Source of the DNA: Chimaeribacter californicus
Lineage (GTDB): Bacteria; Pseudomonadota; Gammaproteobacteria; Enterobacterales; Enterobacteriaceae
Assembly (NCBI RefSeq): GCF_002858675.1
Contig: NZ_PJZF01000006.1
Location: 1-64,000 of the forward strand
DNA: 64,000 nucleotides
Direction: 5' to 3'
The position numbers and the translations under genes were made by a program. The notes beneath the pieces are model-generated. The model saw only the letters and a list, made by a program, of their open reading frames with translations. It did not search any database and had not been told where the DNA came from. Positions 19,358 to 30,066 of this stretch are shown here, piece after piece. Each line of letters begins with the position of its first letter. The first letter of the stretch is position 1.

Positions 19358-20899
19358 ATGCAACTGAATTCCACCGAAATCAGCGAACTGATCAAGCAGC
19401 GCATTGCTCAGTTCAATGTAGTGAGCGAAGCTCACAATGAAGGTACTATCGTTTCCGTCAGTGACGGGATTATCCGCGTACACGGCCTGGCCGATGTCAT
19501 GCAGGGTGAGATGATCGCCCTGCCCGGCAACCGTTACGCTATCGCACTTAACCTGGAACGCGACTCTGTCGGTGCTGTGGTCATGGGTCCGTATGCGGAC
19601 CTGGCTGAAGGCATGAAGGTGAAATGCACCGGCCGTATCCTGGAAGTTCCGGTTGGCCGTGGCCTGCTGGGCCGCGTAGTGAACACCCTGGGCGCACCTA
19701 TCGATGGTAAAGGGCCGGTCGACAACGACGGCTTCTCCCCGGTTGAAGCTATCGCACCGGGCGTTATCGCCCGTCAATCCGTTGATCAGCCGGTTCAGAC
19801 CGGTTACAAATCCGTGGATGCGATGATTCCAATCGGCCGTGGCCAGCGTGAGCTGATCATCGGCGACCGTCAGACCGGTAAAACCGCGCTGGCGATCGAT
19901 GCGATCATCAACCAACGCGACTCCGGCATCAAATGTATCTACGTGGCTATCGGCCAGAAAGCGTCTACCGTGTCTAACGTGGTACGTAAACTGGAAGAGC
20001 ACGGCGCACTGGCCAACACCATTGTGGTTGTGGCAACCGCGTCTGAATCCGCTGCACTGCAATACCTGGCGCCGTATGCCGGTTGTGCGATGGGCGAATA
20101 CTTCCGTGACCGCGGCGAAGATGCCCTGATCGTTTACGATGACCTGTCCAAACAGGCTGTTGCTTACCGTCAGATCTCCCTGCTGCTGCGTCGTCCGCCG
20201 GGCCGTGAAGCCTATCCGGGTGACGTGTTCTACCTCCACTCCCGTTTGCTGGAGCGTGCAGCGCGTGTTAACGCTGACTACGTTGAAGCATTCACCAAAG
20301 GTGAAGTGAAAGGTAAAACCGGTTCCCTGACCGCGCTGCCGCTGATTGAAACGCAGGCGGGTGACGTTTCCGCGTTCGTTCCGACCAACGTAATCTCGAT
20401 TACCGATGGTCAGATCTTCCTGGAATCCAACCTGTTTAACTCCGGTATCCGTCCTGCGGTTAACCCAGGGATCTCCGTATCCCGTGTGGGTGGTGCAGCA
20501 CAGACCAAGATCATGAAAAAACTGTCCGGTGGTATCCGTACCGCACTGGCACAGTACCGTGAACTGGCTGCGTTCTCTCAGTTCGCTTCCGATCTGGATG
20601 ACGCGACGCGTAAACAGCTGAGCCACGGTCAGAAAGTGACCGAGCTGCTGAAACAGAAACAATACGCGCCGATGTCCGTTGCTCAACAGGCCCTGGTGCT
20701 GTTTGCTGCTGAGCGTGGTTATCTGGAAGACGTCGAAGTGTCCAAAGTGGTGAGCTTCGAAGCTGCCCTGATGGCCTTCGCCGATCGCGAACACGGTGAT
20801 CTGCTGAACCAAATCAACCAAACTGGCGGTTACAACGATGAGATTGAAAGCAAGCTGAAAGGCCTGCTGGATACCTTCAAAGCAACCCAGTCCTGGTAA
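19358..20899 (+). CDS. atpA: ATP synthase F1 subunit alpha
   Basis: Regulatory nucleotide-binding subunit of the alpha3-beta3 head, 513 residues as in E. coli. P-loop GDRQTGKT (169-176 region); the arginine finger lies in the conserved [14 protein letters not shown] region near residue 375. Codon use is strongly biased, as expected for a highly expressed gene. atpG follows after 61 bp. Confidence 0.98.
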   Translation: MQLNSTEISELIKQRIAQFNVVSEAHNEGTIVSVSDGIIRVHGLADVMQGEMIALPGNRYAIALNLERDSVGAVVMGPYADLAEGMKVKCTGRILEVPVGRGLLGRVVNTLGAPIDGKGPVDNDGFSPVEAIAPGVIARQSVDQPVQTGYKSVDAMIPIGRGQRELIIGDRQTGKTALAIDAIINQRDSGIKCIYVAIGQKASTVSNVVRKLEEHGALANTIVVVATASESAALQYLAPYAGCAMGEYFRDRGEDALIVYDDLSKQAVAYRQISLLLRRPPGREAYPGDVFYLHSRLLERAARVNADYVEAFTKGEVKGKTGSLTALPLIETQAGDVSAFVPTNVISITDGQIFLESNLFNSGIRPAVNPGISVSRVGGAAQTKIMKKLSGGIRTALAQYRELAAFSQFASDLDDATRKQLSHGQKVTELLKQKQYAPMSVAQQALVLFAAERGYLEDVEVSKVVSFEAALMAFADREHGDLLNQINQTGGYNDEIESKLKGLLDTFKATQSW

Positions 20900-20960
20900 C
20901 GCTGAACGGTCCTGCTGTTTGAAAGAACAGCAGGCCGTCTGGCAATGAGGAGAAGCAGAG

Positions 20961-21824
20961 ATGGCCGGCGCAAAAGAGATACGTGGTAAGATCGCAAGCG
21001 TGCAAAACACGCAGAAGATCACAAAAGCGATGGAGATGGTCGCCGCCTCCAAAATGCGTAAATCGCAGGAGCGCATGGCAGCCAGCCGTCCTTATGCAGA
21101 GACCATGCGCAACGTGATTGGTCACCTTGCGTTGGGTAATCTGGAATACAAACACCCCTACCTGGACGACCGCGATGTGAAGCGCGTTGGGTATCTGGTG
21201 GTGTCTACTGACCGTGGTCTGTGCGGCGGCTTGAACATTAACCTGTTCAAGAAACTGCTGGCAGACATGAAAGGTTGGTCCGATAAAGGCGTTCAGGCCG
21301 ATCTGGCTGTGATTGGTTCGAAAGCGGCCTCTTTCTTTGGCGCCGTAGGCGGCAACGTGGTTGCCCAGGTCACCGGCATGGGGGATAAACCTTCCCTGTC
21401 TGATCTGATTGGCCCGGTGAAAGTAATGCTGCAAGCCTACGACGAAGGTCGTCTGGACAAGCTTTACATCGTCAGTAACAAGTTTATCAATACGATGTCC
21501 CAGGTTCCGCAGGTTCTTCAACTGCTGCCGCTTCCGCCTGCGGAAGATGGCGTTCTGGAGAAGAAATCCTGGGATTACCTGTATGAACCCGATCCGAAAG
21601 CGCTGCTGGATACCCTGCTGCGCCGCTATGTGGAATCACAGGTTTATCAGGGCGTCGTGGAAAACCTGGCCAGCGAGCAGGCCGCACGAATGGTCGCGAT
21701 GAAAGCCGCAACCGATAACGGCGGTAGCCTGATCAAAGAGCTTCAGTTGGTATACAACAAAGCCCGTCAGGCCAGCATCACTCAAGAACTTACCGAGATC
21801 GTCTCGGGGGCCGCTGCGGTTTAA
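20961..21824 (+). CDS. atpG: ATP synthase F1 subunit gamma
   Basis: Central rotor shaft, 287 residues. The N-terminal coiled-coil helix starts [19 protein letters not shown], the globular core contains [15 protein letters not shown] near 80, and the C-terminal helix pair ends [22 protein letters not shown]. All are conserved with E. coli. GAGGAGAAGCAGAG precedes the ATG. Confidence 0.97.
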   Translation: MAGAKEIRGKIASVQNTQKITKAMEMVAASKMRKSQERMAASRPYAETMRNVIGHLALGNLEYKHPYLDDRDVKRVGYLVVSTDRGLCGGLNINLFKKLLADMKGWSDKGVQADLAVIGSKAASFFGAVGGNVVAQVTGMGDKPSLSDLIGPVKVMLQAYDEGRLDKLYIVSNKFINTMSQVPQVLQLLPLPPAEDGVLEKKSWDYLYEPDPKALLDTLLRRYVESQVYQGVVENLASEQAARMVAMKAATDNGGSLIKELQLVYNKARQASITQELTEIVSGAAAV

Positions 21825-21829
21825 GCTAG

Positions 21830-23239
<1,410 letters not shown>

Positions 23240-23259
23240 CGCTTTGAGAGGAGGGTGAC

Positions 23260-23682
23260 ATGGCTGCAATGACTTACCATCTGGATGTCGTCAGTGCTGA
23301 AAAACGGATGTTTTCCGGTCTGGTGCAAAAAATCCAGGTGACGGGTAGCGAAGGTGAGCTGGGTATTTTCCCTGGCCATGCGCCGCTGCTCACTGCCATT
23401 AAGCCTGGCATGGTGCGTATTGTTAAACAGCACGGTGAAGAAGAGTATATCTACCTCTCCGGCGGCATCCTTGAGGTGCAACCGAGTGCGGTAACCGTTC
23501 TGGCTGACACCGCCATTCGTGGGCAGGATCTTGACGAAGCTCGCGCGCTGGAAGCTAAGCGCAAGGCGGAAGAACATATCCATAGCTCTCACGGTGACGT
23601 CGACTATGCTCAGGCATCGGCTGAACTGGCCAAAGCGATCGCGAAACTGCGCGTCATCGAGTTGACCAGAAAAGCGATGTAA
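23260..23682 (+). CDS. atpC: ATP synthase F1 subunit epsilon
   Basis: Rotor foot and intrinsic inhibitor, 140 residues. The N-terminal beta-sandwich ([16 protein letters not shown]... [12 protein letters not shown]) is followed by the two-helix C-terminal domain ([12 protein letters not shown]... [15 protein letters not shown]) that can insert into F1. It is one residue longer than E. coli (MAAM instead of MAM). Last gene of the operon; four bases after its TAA begins an isolated CRISPR-like repeat, then the operon terminator. Confidence 0.97.
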   Translation: MAAMTYHLDVVSAEKRMFSGLVQKIQVTGSEGELGIFPGHAPLLTAIKPGMVRIVKQHGEEEYIYLSGGILEVQPSAVTVLADTAIRGQDLDEARALEAKRKAEEHIHSSHGDVDYAQASAELAKAIAKLRVIELTRKAM

Positions 23683-23686
23683 TTGC

Positions 23687-23714
23687 GTGTTCCCCGCGAG
23701 AGCGGGGATAAACC
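23687..23714 (+). repeat. Solitary type I-E-like CRISPR repeat in the atpC 3' UTR
   Basis: Four bases after the atpC stop stands GTGTTCCCCGCG-AGAGCGGGGATAAACC (28 nt). It has the layout of the 28-29-nt type I-E repeat of enterobacteria: GTGTTCCCC start, a CCCCGC/GCGGGG hairpin and the GGGATAAACC tail cut by Cas6e; only the loop bases differ from the E. coli repeat. Translated on the other strand it gives the FIPALAGNT string typical of such repeats. No second copy lies about 61 bp away on either side, and no cas gene is in the window, so it is a single unit and not an array. Confidence 0.85.
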
Positions 23715-23737
23715 ACCACCGTAATCGCGTCAATAAG

Positions 23738-23765
23738 AAAGCGGCCTTAGGGTCGCTTTTTTTTT
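23738..23765 (+). terminator. atp operon rho-independent terminator
   Basis: AAAGCGGCC (23738-23746), loop TTAG, GGTCGCTTT (23751-23759) with one G-U pair, then an uninterrupted T-run to 23765. It is 56 bp after the atpC stop and downstream of the CRISPR-like hairpin. Confidence 0.9.
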
Positions 23766-23994
23766 ACCTTTAAAAAAGCCGGGCGTTTCTTTGGCCCCGA
23801 CGATAAAACCCACAGATTCCCTGAAAAAATCCCCCGCTTTCCCGGCGCTTCACGCCAAAATTCGTTATGGTGAGTAATAAGCAGGTAAGCCTTGCCCGGT
23901 GCGGCTTACGCAGCATTTTCACTGAAAAATATGTAGTATTTGGTTCAGCGAACAGGTTTACTTTTCACTTCTTAATAAGGCTATCAGATTGCTT
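23766..23994 (+). other. glmU upstream region
   Basis: 229 bp without a gene between the atp terminator and glmU; expected to hold the glmU promoter (NagC-regulated in E. coli). I could not place a convincing NagC site or promoter by eye. Confidence 0.4.
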
Positions 23995-25365
23995 ATGTCG
24001 AACAGCTCATTGAGCGTTGTGATCCTTGCTGCCGGCAAGGGAACGCGCATGTATTCCGATCTCCCAAAAGTTCTGCACCCTTTGGCCGGCAAGCCCATGG
24101 TTCAGCATGTGATTGATGCCGCAACGCAACTGGGTGCCGCGCAGGTGCATCTGGTTTACGGCCATGGTGGTGACTTGCTGAAAGAGCGCCTGTCGCATAG
24201 CCCACTTAACTGGGTGTTACAGGCAGAACAGCTCGGCACCGGCCACGCCATGCAGCAGGCGGCCCCGCACTTTGCTGATGATGAAGATATCCTGATGCTG
24301 TACGGCGATGTGCCGTTAATCTCGGTGACCACGCTGCAACAGCTGCTGCAGGCCAAACCCGCAGGCGGCATCGGCCTGCTGACGGTGAAGCTGGACGACC
24401 CAACCGGTTACGGCCGCATCGTGCGCGAAGGTGGTGAGGTAACCGGGATCGTTGAGCAGAAAGATGCCACGCCGGAACAGCGCGCGATCACGGAAGTGAA
24501 CACCGGCATTCTGGTGGCTAACGGCGGCGATCTCAAACGCTGGCTGGGCCGCCTGTCGAACAATAACGCGCAGGGCGAATACTATATCACCGACATCATC
24601 GCGCTGGCGCATGCGGAAGGCCATACCATCGCTGCCGTACACCCTGAACGGTTGAGTGAAGTGGAAGGCGTGAACAACCGCCTGCAACTCTCCCGCCTGG
24701 AGCGCATTTATCAGGCCGAACAGGCAGAGAAGTTGCTGCTGGCCGGGGTGATGCTGCTTGATCCGGCACGTTTTGACCTGCGCGGCACGCTGGAGCATGG
24801 CCGCGATGTGGTGATCGACGCCAATGTGATTATCGAAGGCCGGGTCAAGCTCGGTAACCGGGTGAAGATTGCGGCGGGCTGCGTGCTGAAAAACTGCGAA
24901 ATCGGCGATGACAGCGAAATCAGCCCCTACACGGTGATTGAAGATGCCACGCTGGCGGCCGCGTGTACCGTCGGCCCGTTTGCCCGCTTGCGCCCCGGCA
25001 GTGAGCTGGCGGAGAGCGTGCATGTCGGCAACTTTGTTGAAGTGAAAAAAGCCCGCCTGGGCAAAGGCACTAAAGCCGGCCACCTCTCCTACCTGGGTGA
25101 CGCCGACATCGGCAGCAACGTGAACATCGGTGCAGGCACCATCACCTGTAACTACGATGGCGCAAACAAACATAAAACGGTGATCGGGGATGATGTATTT
25201 GTCGGCTCTGATACCCAGCTGGTGGCACCGGTCAGCGTTGGTAACCGCGTCACCATCGCCGCCGGTACCACCGTCACGCGTGATGTGCCGGACAACGGCC
25301 TGCTGATCAGCCGTGTACCACAGCAGCACAAACCGGACTGGCAGCGTCCCGTGAAAAAACGTTGA
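23995..25365 (+). CDS. glmU: Bifunctional UDP-GlcNAc pyrophosphorylase / GlcN-1-P acetyltransferase GlmU
   Basis: Makes UDP-N-acetylglucosamine for peptidoglycan and lipopolysaccharide. The N-terminal uridylyltransferase domain has [15 protein letters not shown] (about 10-24) and LYGDVPL with the metal-binding Asp near 105. The C-terminal left-handed beta-helix acetyltransferase (about 250-456) has hexapeptide repeats and [14 protein letters not shown] used the ATG at 23995, which gives 456 residues as in E. coli; an in-frame TTG 6 bp upstream is less likely. glmS follows after 204 bp, forming the glmUS unit. Confidence 0.96.
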   Translation: MSNSSLSVVILAAGKGTRMYSDLPKVLHPLAGKPMVQHVIDAATQLGAAQVHLVYGHGGDLLKERLSHSPLNWVLQAEQLGTGHAMQQAAPHFADDEDILMLYGDVPLISVTTLQQLLQAKPAGGIGLLTVKLDDPTGYGRIVREGGEVTGIVEQKDATPEQRAITEVNTGILVANGGDLKRWLGRLSNNNAQGEYYITDIIALAHAEGHTIAAVHPERLSEVEGVNNRLQLSRLERIYQAEQAEKLLLAGVMLLDPARFDLRGTLEHGRDVVIDANVIIEGRVKLGNRVKIAAGCVLKNCEIGDDSEISPYTVIEDATLAAACTVGPFARLRPGSELAESVHVGNFVEVKKARLGKGTKAGHLSYLGDADIGSNVNIGAGTITCNYDGANKHKTVIGDDVFVGSDTQLVAPVSVGNRVTIAAGTTVTRDVPDNGLLISRVPQQHKPDWQRPVKKR

Positions 25366-25427
25366 TTGAAAAAGCGCTGATGAAAAAGCGCTGAGAACCC
25401 TGAGTTGGGGGCGCGGCTCCCGACTCT

Positions 25428-25465
25428 GTTTTGCCCTGTGTTCTGCCGCGAGCACAGGGCAAAAC
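25428..25465 (+). repeat. 13-bp perfect inverted repeat in the glmU-glmS spacer
   Basis: GTTTTGCCCTGTG (25428-25440) and CACAGGGCAAAAC (25453-25465) are exact inverted copies around a 12-nt loop. It would form a stable RNA hairpin between the two cistrons. In E. coli the glmUS message is cut by RNase E at the glmU end; this hairpin could mark or protect the new end. There is no long U-run, so it is a poor terminator. Confidence 0.75.
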
Positions 25466-25534
25466 ATAATAACCCCGCACTCTACAAGGCTCGGGGACCC
25501 CGGAAACACCGGGATATCAGGTCGAAGACATCGT

Positions 25535-25560
25535 AGGCCATCAAGTGGCCTTAATAGGAA
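25535..25560 (+). promoter_or_regulatory. glmS leader hairpin next to the Shine-Dalgarno
   Basis: AGGCCA-TCAAG-TGGCCT (25535-25551) forms a 6-bp stem ending 4 nt before the ribosome-binding AGGAA (25556-25560). In E. coli the sRNA GlmZ with Hfq opens an inhibitory structure in the glmS leader; an equivalent control here is inferred, and I did not verify sRNA pairing. Confidence 0.4.
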
Positions 25561-25569
25561 TTAACATCC

Positions 25570-27399
25570 ATGTGTGGAATTGTTGGCGCAGTAGCGCAAC
25601 GTGATATTGCTGAGATCCTGATCGAAGGGTTGCGTCGTCTGGAGTATCGCGGTTATGACTCCGCGGGCCTGGCGGTCGTGGATAGCCAGGGCCATATGGC
25701 ACGTGTACGCCGGGTTGGTAAAGTCCAGAAGCTGGCGGAAGCGGTAGAGGCTGAACCGCTGACCGGCGGCACCGGCATCGCCCATACCCGTTGGGCAACG
25801 CACGGCGAGCCTTCTGAGGCGAATGCACACCCGCATGTGTCTGAGTACGTCAGCGTGGTGCACAACGGCATTATTGAAAACCATGAGCCGCTGCGTGAAA
25901 TCCTGATGGAACGCGGCTACCGCTTTGTGTCAGAAACCGACACCGAAGTGATTGCGCATCTGGTGCACTGGGAGCTGCAACAGGGCGGTTCGCTGCTGGA
26001 CGTCGTCCAGCGGGTGATCCCCCAGCTGCGCGGGGCCTACGGCACCGTCGTCATGGACAGCCGTGACCCGGGCGTGCTGGTGGCGGCCCGCTCCGGCAGC
26101 CCGCTGGTGATTGGCCGCGGCATGGGCGAAAACTTCATCGCCTCTGACCAGTTGGCCCTGCTGCCGGTGACCCGCCGCTTCCAGTTCCTGGAAGAGGGCG
26201 ACGTGGTGGAAGTGACCCGTCGCAGCGTGACCATTTTCGACAAGCAGGGCAACCCGGCCATGCGCCCGGAGATTGAATCCCAGGTGCAGTACGATGCCGG
26301 TGACAAAGGCGCGTATCGCCACTATATGCAGAAAGAGATCTACGAGCAGCCGCAGGCGATCAAAAACACCCTGGCCGGTCGTTTCAGCCACGGGCAGATT
26401 GACCTGAGCGAGCTTGGCCCGCAGGCCGACGATATGCTGGCACGCGTGCAGCATGTGCAGATCATCGCCTGTGGTACCTCTTACCACTCCGGCATGGTGG
26501 CGCGTTACTGGTTTGAGTCGCTGGCGGGCGTGCCTTGTGATGTCGAGATCGCTTCCGAATTCCGCTACCGCAAATCCGCGGTGCGCCCGGGCAGCCTGAT
26601 CATCACGCTTTCCCAGTCCGGTGAAACCGCCGATACGCTGGCCGCGCTGCGCCTCTCCAAAGAGCTGGGCTACCTCGGTTCGCTGGCGGTGTGCAACGTG
26701 GCCGGCTCCTCACTGGTGCGTGAGTCCGATCTGGCGCTGATGACCAAAGCGGGCACCGAAATTGGCGTGGCGTCTACCAAAGCTTTTACCACGCAGTTAA
26801 CCGTGCTGCTGATGCTGGTGGCGCGTCTGGGCCACCTGAAAGGGATGAACGAGAGCATCGAGCATGAGATTGTTCATGCGTTGCAGGCGTTGCCGGCACG
26901 TATTGAGCAGATGCTCTCGCTGGACAAGTCGATCGAGCCGCTGGCTGAAGGCTTCTCCGATAAGCATCACGCGCTGTTCCTCGGCCGTGGCGATCAATAC
27001 CCGATCGCGATGGAAGGGGCGCTGAAGCTGAAAGAGATCTCTTACATCCACGCGGAAGCCTACGCCGCCGGTGAATTGAAACATGGCCCGCTGGCGCTGA
27101 TTGATGCCGATATGCCGGTGATTGTGGTCGCACCGAATAACGAGCTGCTGGAGAAGCTGAAATCCAACATCGAGGAAGTGCGCGCCCGTGGCGGCCTGCT
27201 CTATGTATTCGCCGATCAGGATGCCGGTTTCAGTGACAGCGAAGGCATGAAGATTATCCCTCTGCCGCATGTGGAAGAGATTGTCGCCCCGATCTTCTAC
27301 ACCGTGCCGTTGCAGTTGCTGGCATACCACGTGGCGCTGATCAAAGGCACCGACGTCGACCAGCCGCGTAACCTGGCGAAATCGGTCACCGTCGAGTAA
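25570..27399 (+). CDS. glmS: Glutamine-fructose-6-phosphate aminotransferase GlmS
   Basis: Converts fructose 6-phosphate and glutamine to glucosamine 6-phosphate, the first step of amino-sugar synthesis. 609 residues as in E. coli. The N-terminal nucleophile Cys2 (MCGIVGA) heads the glutaminase domain (1-240), with HTRWATHG and HNGIIEN. Two SIS sugar-isomerase domains follow (ACGTSYHSG... [10 protein letters not shown]), and the end [13 protein letters not shown] carries the conserved C-tail. It is downstream of glmU and followed by a strong terminator. Confidence 0.97.
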   Translation: MCGIVGAVAQRDIAEILIEGLRRLEYRGYDSAGLAVVDSQGHMARVRRVGKVQKLAEAVEAEPLTGGTGIAHTRWATHGEPSEANAHPHVSEYVSVVHNGIIENHEPLREILMERGYRFVSETDTEVIAHLVHWELQQGGSLLDVVQRVIPQLRGAYGTVVMDSRDPGVLVAARSGSPLVIGRGMGENFIASDQLALLPVTRRFQFLEEGDVVEVTRRSVTIFDKQGNPAMRPEIESQVQYDAGDKGAYRHYMQKEIYEQPQAIKNTLAGRFSHGQIDLSELGPQADDMLARVQHVQIIACGTSYHSGMVARYWFESLAGVPCDVEIASEFRYRKSAVRPGSLIITLSQSGETADTLAALRLSKELGYLGSLAVCNVAGSSLVRESDLALMTKAGTEIGVASTKAFTTQLTVLLMLVARLGHLKGMNESIEHEIVHALQALPARIEQMLSLDKSIEPLAEGFSDKHHALFLGRGDQYPIAMEGALKLKEISYIHAEAYAAGELKHGPLALIDADMPVIVVAPNNELLEKLKSNIEEVRARGGLLYVFADQDAGFSDSEGMKIIPLPHVEEIVAPIFYTVPLQLLAYHVALIKGTDVDQPRNLAKSVTVE

Positions 27400-27413
27400 T
27401 TCCCTCGCGTCTT

Positions 27414-27456
27414 AGCCCCGGTTTCGGTTTTATGTAAAACCGGAACCGGGGCTTTT
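27414..27456 (+). terminator. glmS terminator
   Basis: AGCCCCGGTT-t-CGGTTTTA / TAAAACCG-g-AACCGGGGCT with a minimal loop, followed by TTTT on the plus strand. The long interrupted stem lies 14 bp after the glmS stop and could also help end the convergent araC-type gene. Confidence 0.88.
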
Positions 27457-27475
27457 CATTGCTGTACCCGTGCGG

Positions 27476-28429
27476 TCATCCGGCAACATTTACGCTTTTT
27501 CCGGTTCGCAGAGCCTGCGGCGGAATGCCGTACCCGCGCATAAAAACATCACGCATATGCCGCCGATCCCTGAACCCGGCTTCACGGGCGATAACCTCCA
27601 GCGAAAGGCGGCTTTTCTCAATCATCAGCCGGGCGGCTTCCAGCCGGATACTTTCAATGGCCCGGGCGGGTGACTTTCCGGTTTCCGCCAGAAATAAGCG
27701 GTTGAGCTGCCTCGCACTGAGGTAAACCGCATCAGCCACCTGCTCAACGGACAGGGTCTTAGTGAGGTTGTTCCGGATGAATGCCAGCGCCGTCTGCAAA
27801 CGGTCGCTTTGTGGGGTATACGCCAGCAGCTCTGAATGCTGCCGCTGCCCGCCGGCCCGCCGCTGATTCATTACCATCCGTTGCGCCACACTTCTGGTGA
27901 CTTCTGCCCCCAGATCTTTTTCTACCATCGCCAGCACCATATCCAGCCCGGCCGTCATACCGGCGGAAGTCCAGATCTGGTCGTCAATGATATAGATCCT
28001 GTCATCTTCCGTTTTTACCGTGGGGTGCAGGGCTTTCATGCTCTGCGCATAGGCCCAGTGCGTGGTGGCGCGCCGCTCCGCCAGTAGCCCGGCCTGCGCC
28101 AGCACGAATGCGCCGGTACAAATGCCCGCGACCCGCCGCGCACGCCGTGCTGACGTCTGGAGAAAGTGGATAACGCCGTCAGTGGCCGGGAATTTCACCG
28201 GCATCAGCACCCCACCCACCAGCCAGGTATCCGCTTCCACGTTCTCCGACAGCGCCAGGCTCCCCACGCTGATGCCATAAGAGGAGGAGACCGGCCCGCC
28301 AGACTCCGAGTAAACAGTGCATTGATAGAAAGGCTCCGCAATGACTAAATTCGCGAACTCGAAAATGCTCAGTGTCGACAGCGCCAGCGACTGGAACTGA
28401 TCGGCAATCAAAAGTCCTACTTTGTGCAT
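27476..28429 (-). CDS. GlxA-type transcriptional regulator (DJ-1/PfpI-like + AraC HTH)
   Basis: 317 residues. The N-terminal amidase-like (DJ-1/PfpI) domain (about 1-180) contains GICTGAFVLAQAGLL, whose Cys sits at the nucleophile elbow, and TSAGMTAGLDM. The C-terminal AraC double helix-turn-helix (about 215-310) contains LSARQLNRLFLAETGKSP and AGFRDRRHMRDVF. This is the architecture of GlxA-family activators, which usually control an adjacent catabolic or detoxification operon. It is divergent from the SDR-AhpD-hydrolase cluster with 193 bp between the start codons; a nested inverted repeat there is a candidate operator. The effector is unknown. Confidence 0.85.
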   Translation of the reverse strand: MHKVGLLIADQFQSLALSTLSIFEFANLVIAEPFYQCTVYSESGGPVSSSYGISVGSLALSENVEADTWLVGGVLMPVKFPATDGVIHFLQTSARRARRVAGICTGAFVLAQAGLLAERRATTHWAYAQSMKALHPTVKTEDDRIYIIDDQIWTSAGMTAGLDMVLAMVEKDLGAEVTRSVAQRMVMNQRRAGGQRQHSELLAYTPQSDRLQTALAFIRNNLTKTLSVEQVADAVYLSARQLNRLFLAETGKSPARAIESIRLEAARLMIEKSRLSLEVIAREAGFRDRRHMRDVFMRGYGIPPQALRTGKSVNVAG

Positions 28430-28527
28430 ATCAACATCCGGCGTGCGTTACGTTAACGTTAAACCCATCCCTGCATAGGATGCGTTGGCCTCTGCTGCTC
28501 TTCACCCCCGACCAAAACGACGAGGCA

Positions 28528-28577
28528 GGATGTCTGAAATGACGCCCTTATGCGTCATTTTTCGCCATCCGACATCC
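28528..28577. promoter_or_regulatory. Nested dyad between the GlxA-type gene and the SDR cluster
   Basis: The inner inverted repeat AAATGACGC (28537-28545) / GCGTCATTT (28552-28560) has a 6-bp centre, flanked by an outer pair GGATGTC (28528-28534) / GACATCC (28571-28577). Two concentric dyads in a divergent promoter region suggest an operator for the GlxA-type regulator, or an RNA hairpin in the SDR leader. Confidence 0.5.
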
Positions 28578-28622
28578 CGTAATCTGGGTTCATCCAATAC
28601 ATATAGTCAAGAGGTGAACACG

Positions 28623-29420
28623 ATGAGTGACGTTAAAGGTACGGCTGTGGTAACCGGCGCATCCACCGGGATGGGCGCGATTTATGCCGCCAAACTGGCA
28701 AAGATGGGGTATGACCTGATTATTATTGCCCGCAATCACAACCGGCTAAACCAAATGGCCGGCCATATCACCACCGACACCGGGCGGAATGTGGAAGTGG
28801 TTGTGGCTGACCTGGGCGATCCGCATGCGCTGGCAGGATTGGAAGCGAAATTGCGCGACGATCTCAGCATCACGCTATTGGTCAATAACGCCGGGATTGG
28901 CACCCACACCTCATTGGTTGAGAGCAACGTGGACAAGATGACGGCCATGATCAACCTCAACATAACGGCCCTGACACGCCTGACCTACGCCGTGGTACCG
29001 GGGTTTATTGCGCGCGGTAAAGGGGCGATCATCAACATCGCGTCGATTGTCGGCATCGCCCCTGAGGTGCTGAATGGGGTTTACGGCGCCAGTAAGGCGT
29101 ATGTCCTGGCATTCAGCCAGTCCTTACAGCATGAATTGGCCGGAAAGGGGATTCAGGTTCAGGCTGTTTTACCCAGTGCCACGGCCACCCCTTTCTGGGA
29201 AAACGGCGGGCTGTCGTTGGATAAGGTTGATCCGGCAATCGTGATGAATGCCCAGGATATGGTCGATGCGGCGCTGGCCGGGTTCCGGCAGGGTGAGCTC
29301 ATCACGATTCCTTCTCTTCACGATGAAACCCGGCTGAAAAACTGGGAGCAGGCGCGGCAGGCTATTATCAGTGATTTCTCCCATAACAGCCCGGCATCAC
29401 GTTATCTCACCGCTGAATGA
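28623..29420 (+). CDS. Short-chain dehydrogenase/reductase
   Basis: 265-residue classical SDR, NAD(P)-dependent; substrate unknown. The cofactor motif TGASTGMG (about 12-19), NNAGIG (about 91), the catalytic Ser in NIASIVG and YGASK (catalytic Tyr and Lys near 155-159) are all present. I took ATG 28623, which has AGAGGTG upstream and starts MSDVKGTAVVTGAS; an upstream in-frame ATG at 28485 would put 46 non-SDR residues in front and would cover the dyad region. It is the first gene of three on this strand. Confidence 0.88.
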   Translation: MSDVKGTAVVTGASTGMGAIYAAKLAKMGYDLIIIARNHNRLNQMAGHITTDTGRNVEVVVADLGDPHALAGLEAKLRDDLSITLLVNNAGIGTHTSLVESNVDKMTAMINLNITALTRLTYAVVPGFIARGKGAIINIASIVGIAPEVLNGVYGASKAYVLAFSQSLQHELAGKGIQVQAVLPSATATPFWENGGLSLDKVDPAIVMNAQDMVDAALAGFRQGELITIPSLHDETRLKNWEQARQAIISDFSHNSPASRYLTAE

Positions 29421-29464
29421 CGCCAATTTTTCCACCCTATCAATAGCATGACATGGAGAATCAC

Positions 29465-30007
29465 ATGAGCCGTTTACCTGCCCCCACAGCAGAAGAAGCT
29501 ACCGGAAAAACCGCTGAGGTGTTTGGCAATATTAAAAATGTCATGGGCCGGGTGCCTAATGCTTATTTAGCCATTGGCAGCCACGCGCCCGATATTCTGG
29601 CCCAAACGCTGCAACTTAACGTCGCGCTGGCCAGAAGCAGCCTGAATGCGCGTGAACGTGAAGCGATTAATCTCATTGTCAGTGAAGAGAGCGGCTGTGA
29701 TTACTGCCTCGCGGCGCATACACCGTTGGCCCGCAAAGCGGGTTACTCGGAAGCCCAGACCCTGCAATTGCGCCAGGGATATTTTGAGGAAAATACCAAA
29801 ATTGATGCGCTGGTTAAATTTGTGCAGATTCTGGTCACTACGCGTGGCACAGTAGCACCGGGCTATGTTAATGCCTTTAGGTCAGCGGGATTCACTGACC
29901 AGCAAGTGGTTGAAACTATCGGTGTAGTGACGGCAATTCTGTTTACCAATATGTTCAACCGCGTCAATGATACCGACGTTGATTTTCCGGCTGTTAACGC
30001 CCTCTAG
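29465..30007 (+). CDS. AhpD-like carboxymuconolactone decarboxylase-family protein
   Basis: 180-residue all-helical protein of the AhpD/CMD peroxidase-related family. The active-site motif EESGCDYCLAAH (CxxC plus His) near residue 75 is the AhpD-type redox centre. Probable role: thiol-dependent peroxide or alkyl-hydroperoxide reduction. GGAGA precedes the ATG at 29465; an alternative ATG 12 bp upstream is possible. It is 44 bp after the SDR gene and 59 bp before the hydrolase gene, so the three are probably co-transcribed. Confidence 0.85.
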   Translation: MSRLPAPTAEEATGKTAEVFGNIKNVMGRVPNAYLAIGSHAPDILAQTLQLNVALARSSLNAREREAINLIVSEESGCDYCLAAHTPLARKAGYSEAQTLQLRQGYFEENTKIDALVKFVQILVTTRGTVAPGYVNAFRSAGFTDQQVVETIGVVTAILFTNMFNRVNDTDVDFPAVNAL

Positions 30008-30066
30008 GCTCTACACGTATTAATAACAACCCCCGTTGTTTTTCTATTACATGAGGAGTTTGTGCT

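Noticed and set aside
19211-21076. Long minus-strand reading (621 codons) opposite atpA/atpH
   Set aside because: It is antisense to highly conserved, strongly codon-biased atp genes, has no family resemblance, and is explained by the mirror of that codon bias.
23626-23780. A real CRISPR array around the solitary repeat
   Set aside because: No second repeat occurs at about 61-bp spacing in atpC or downstream; only one unit is present.
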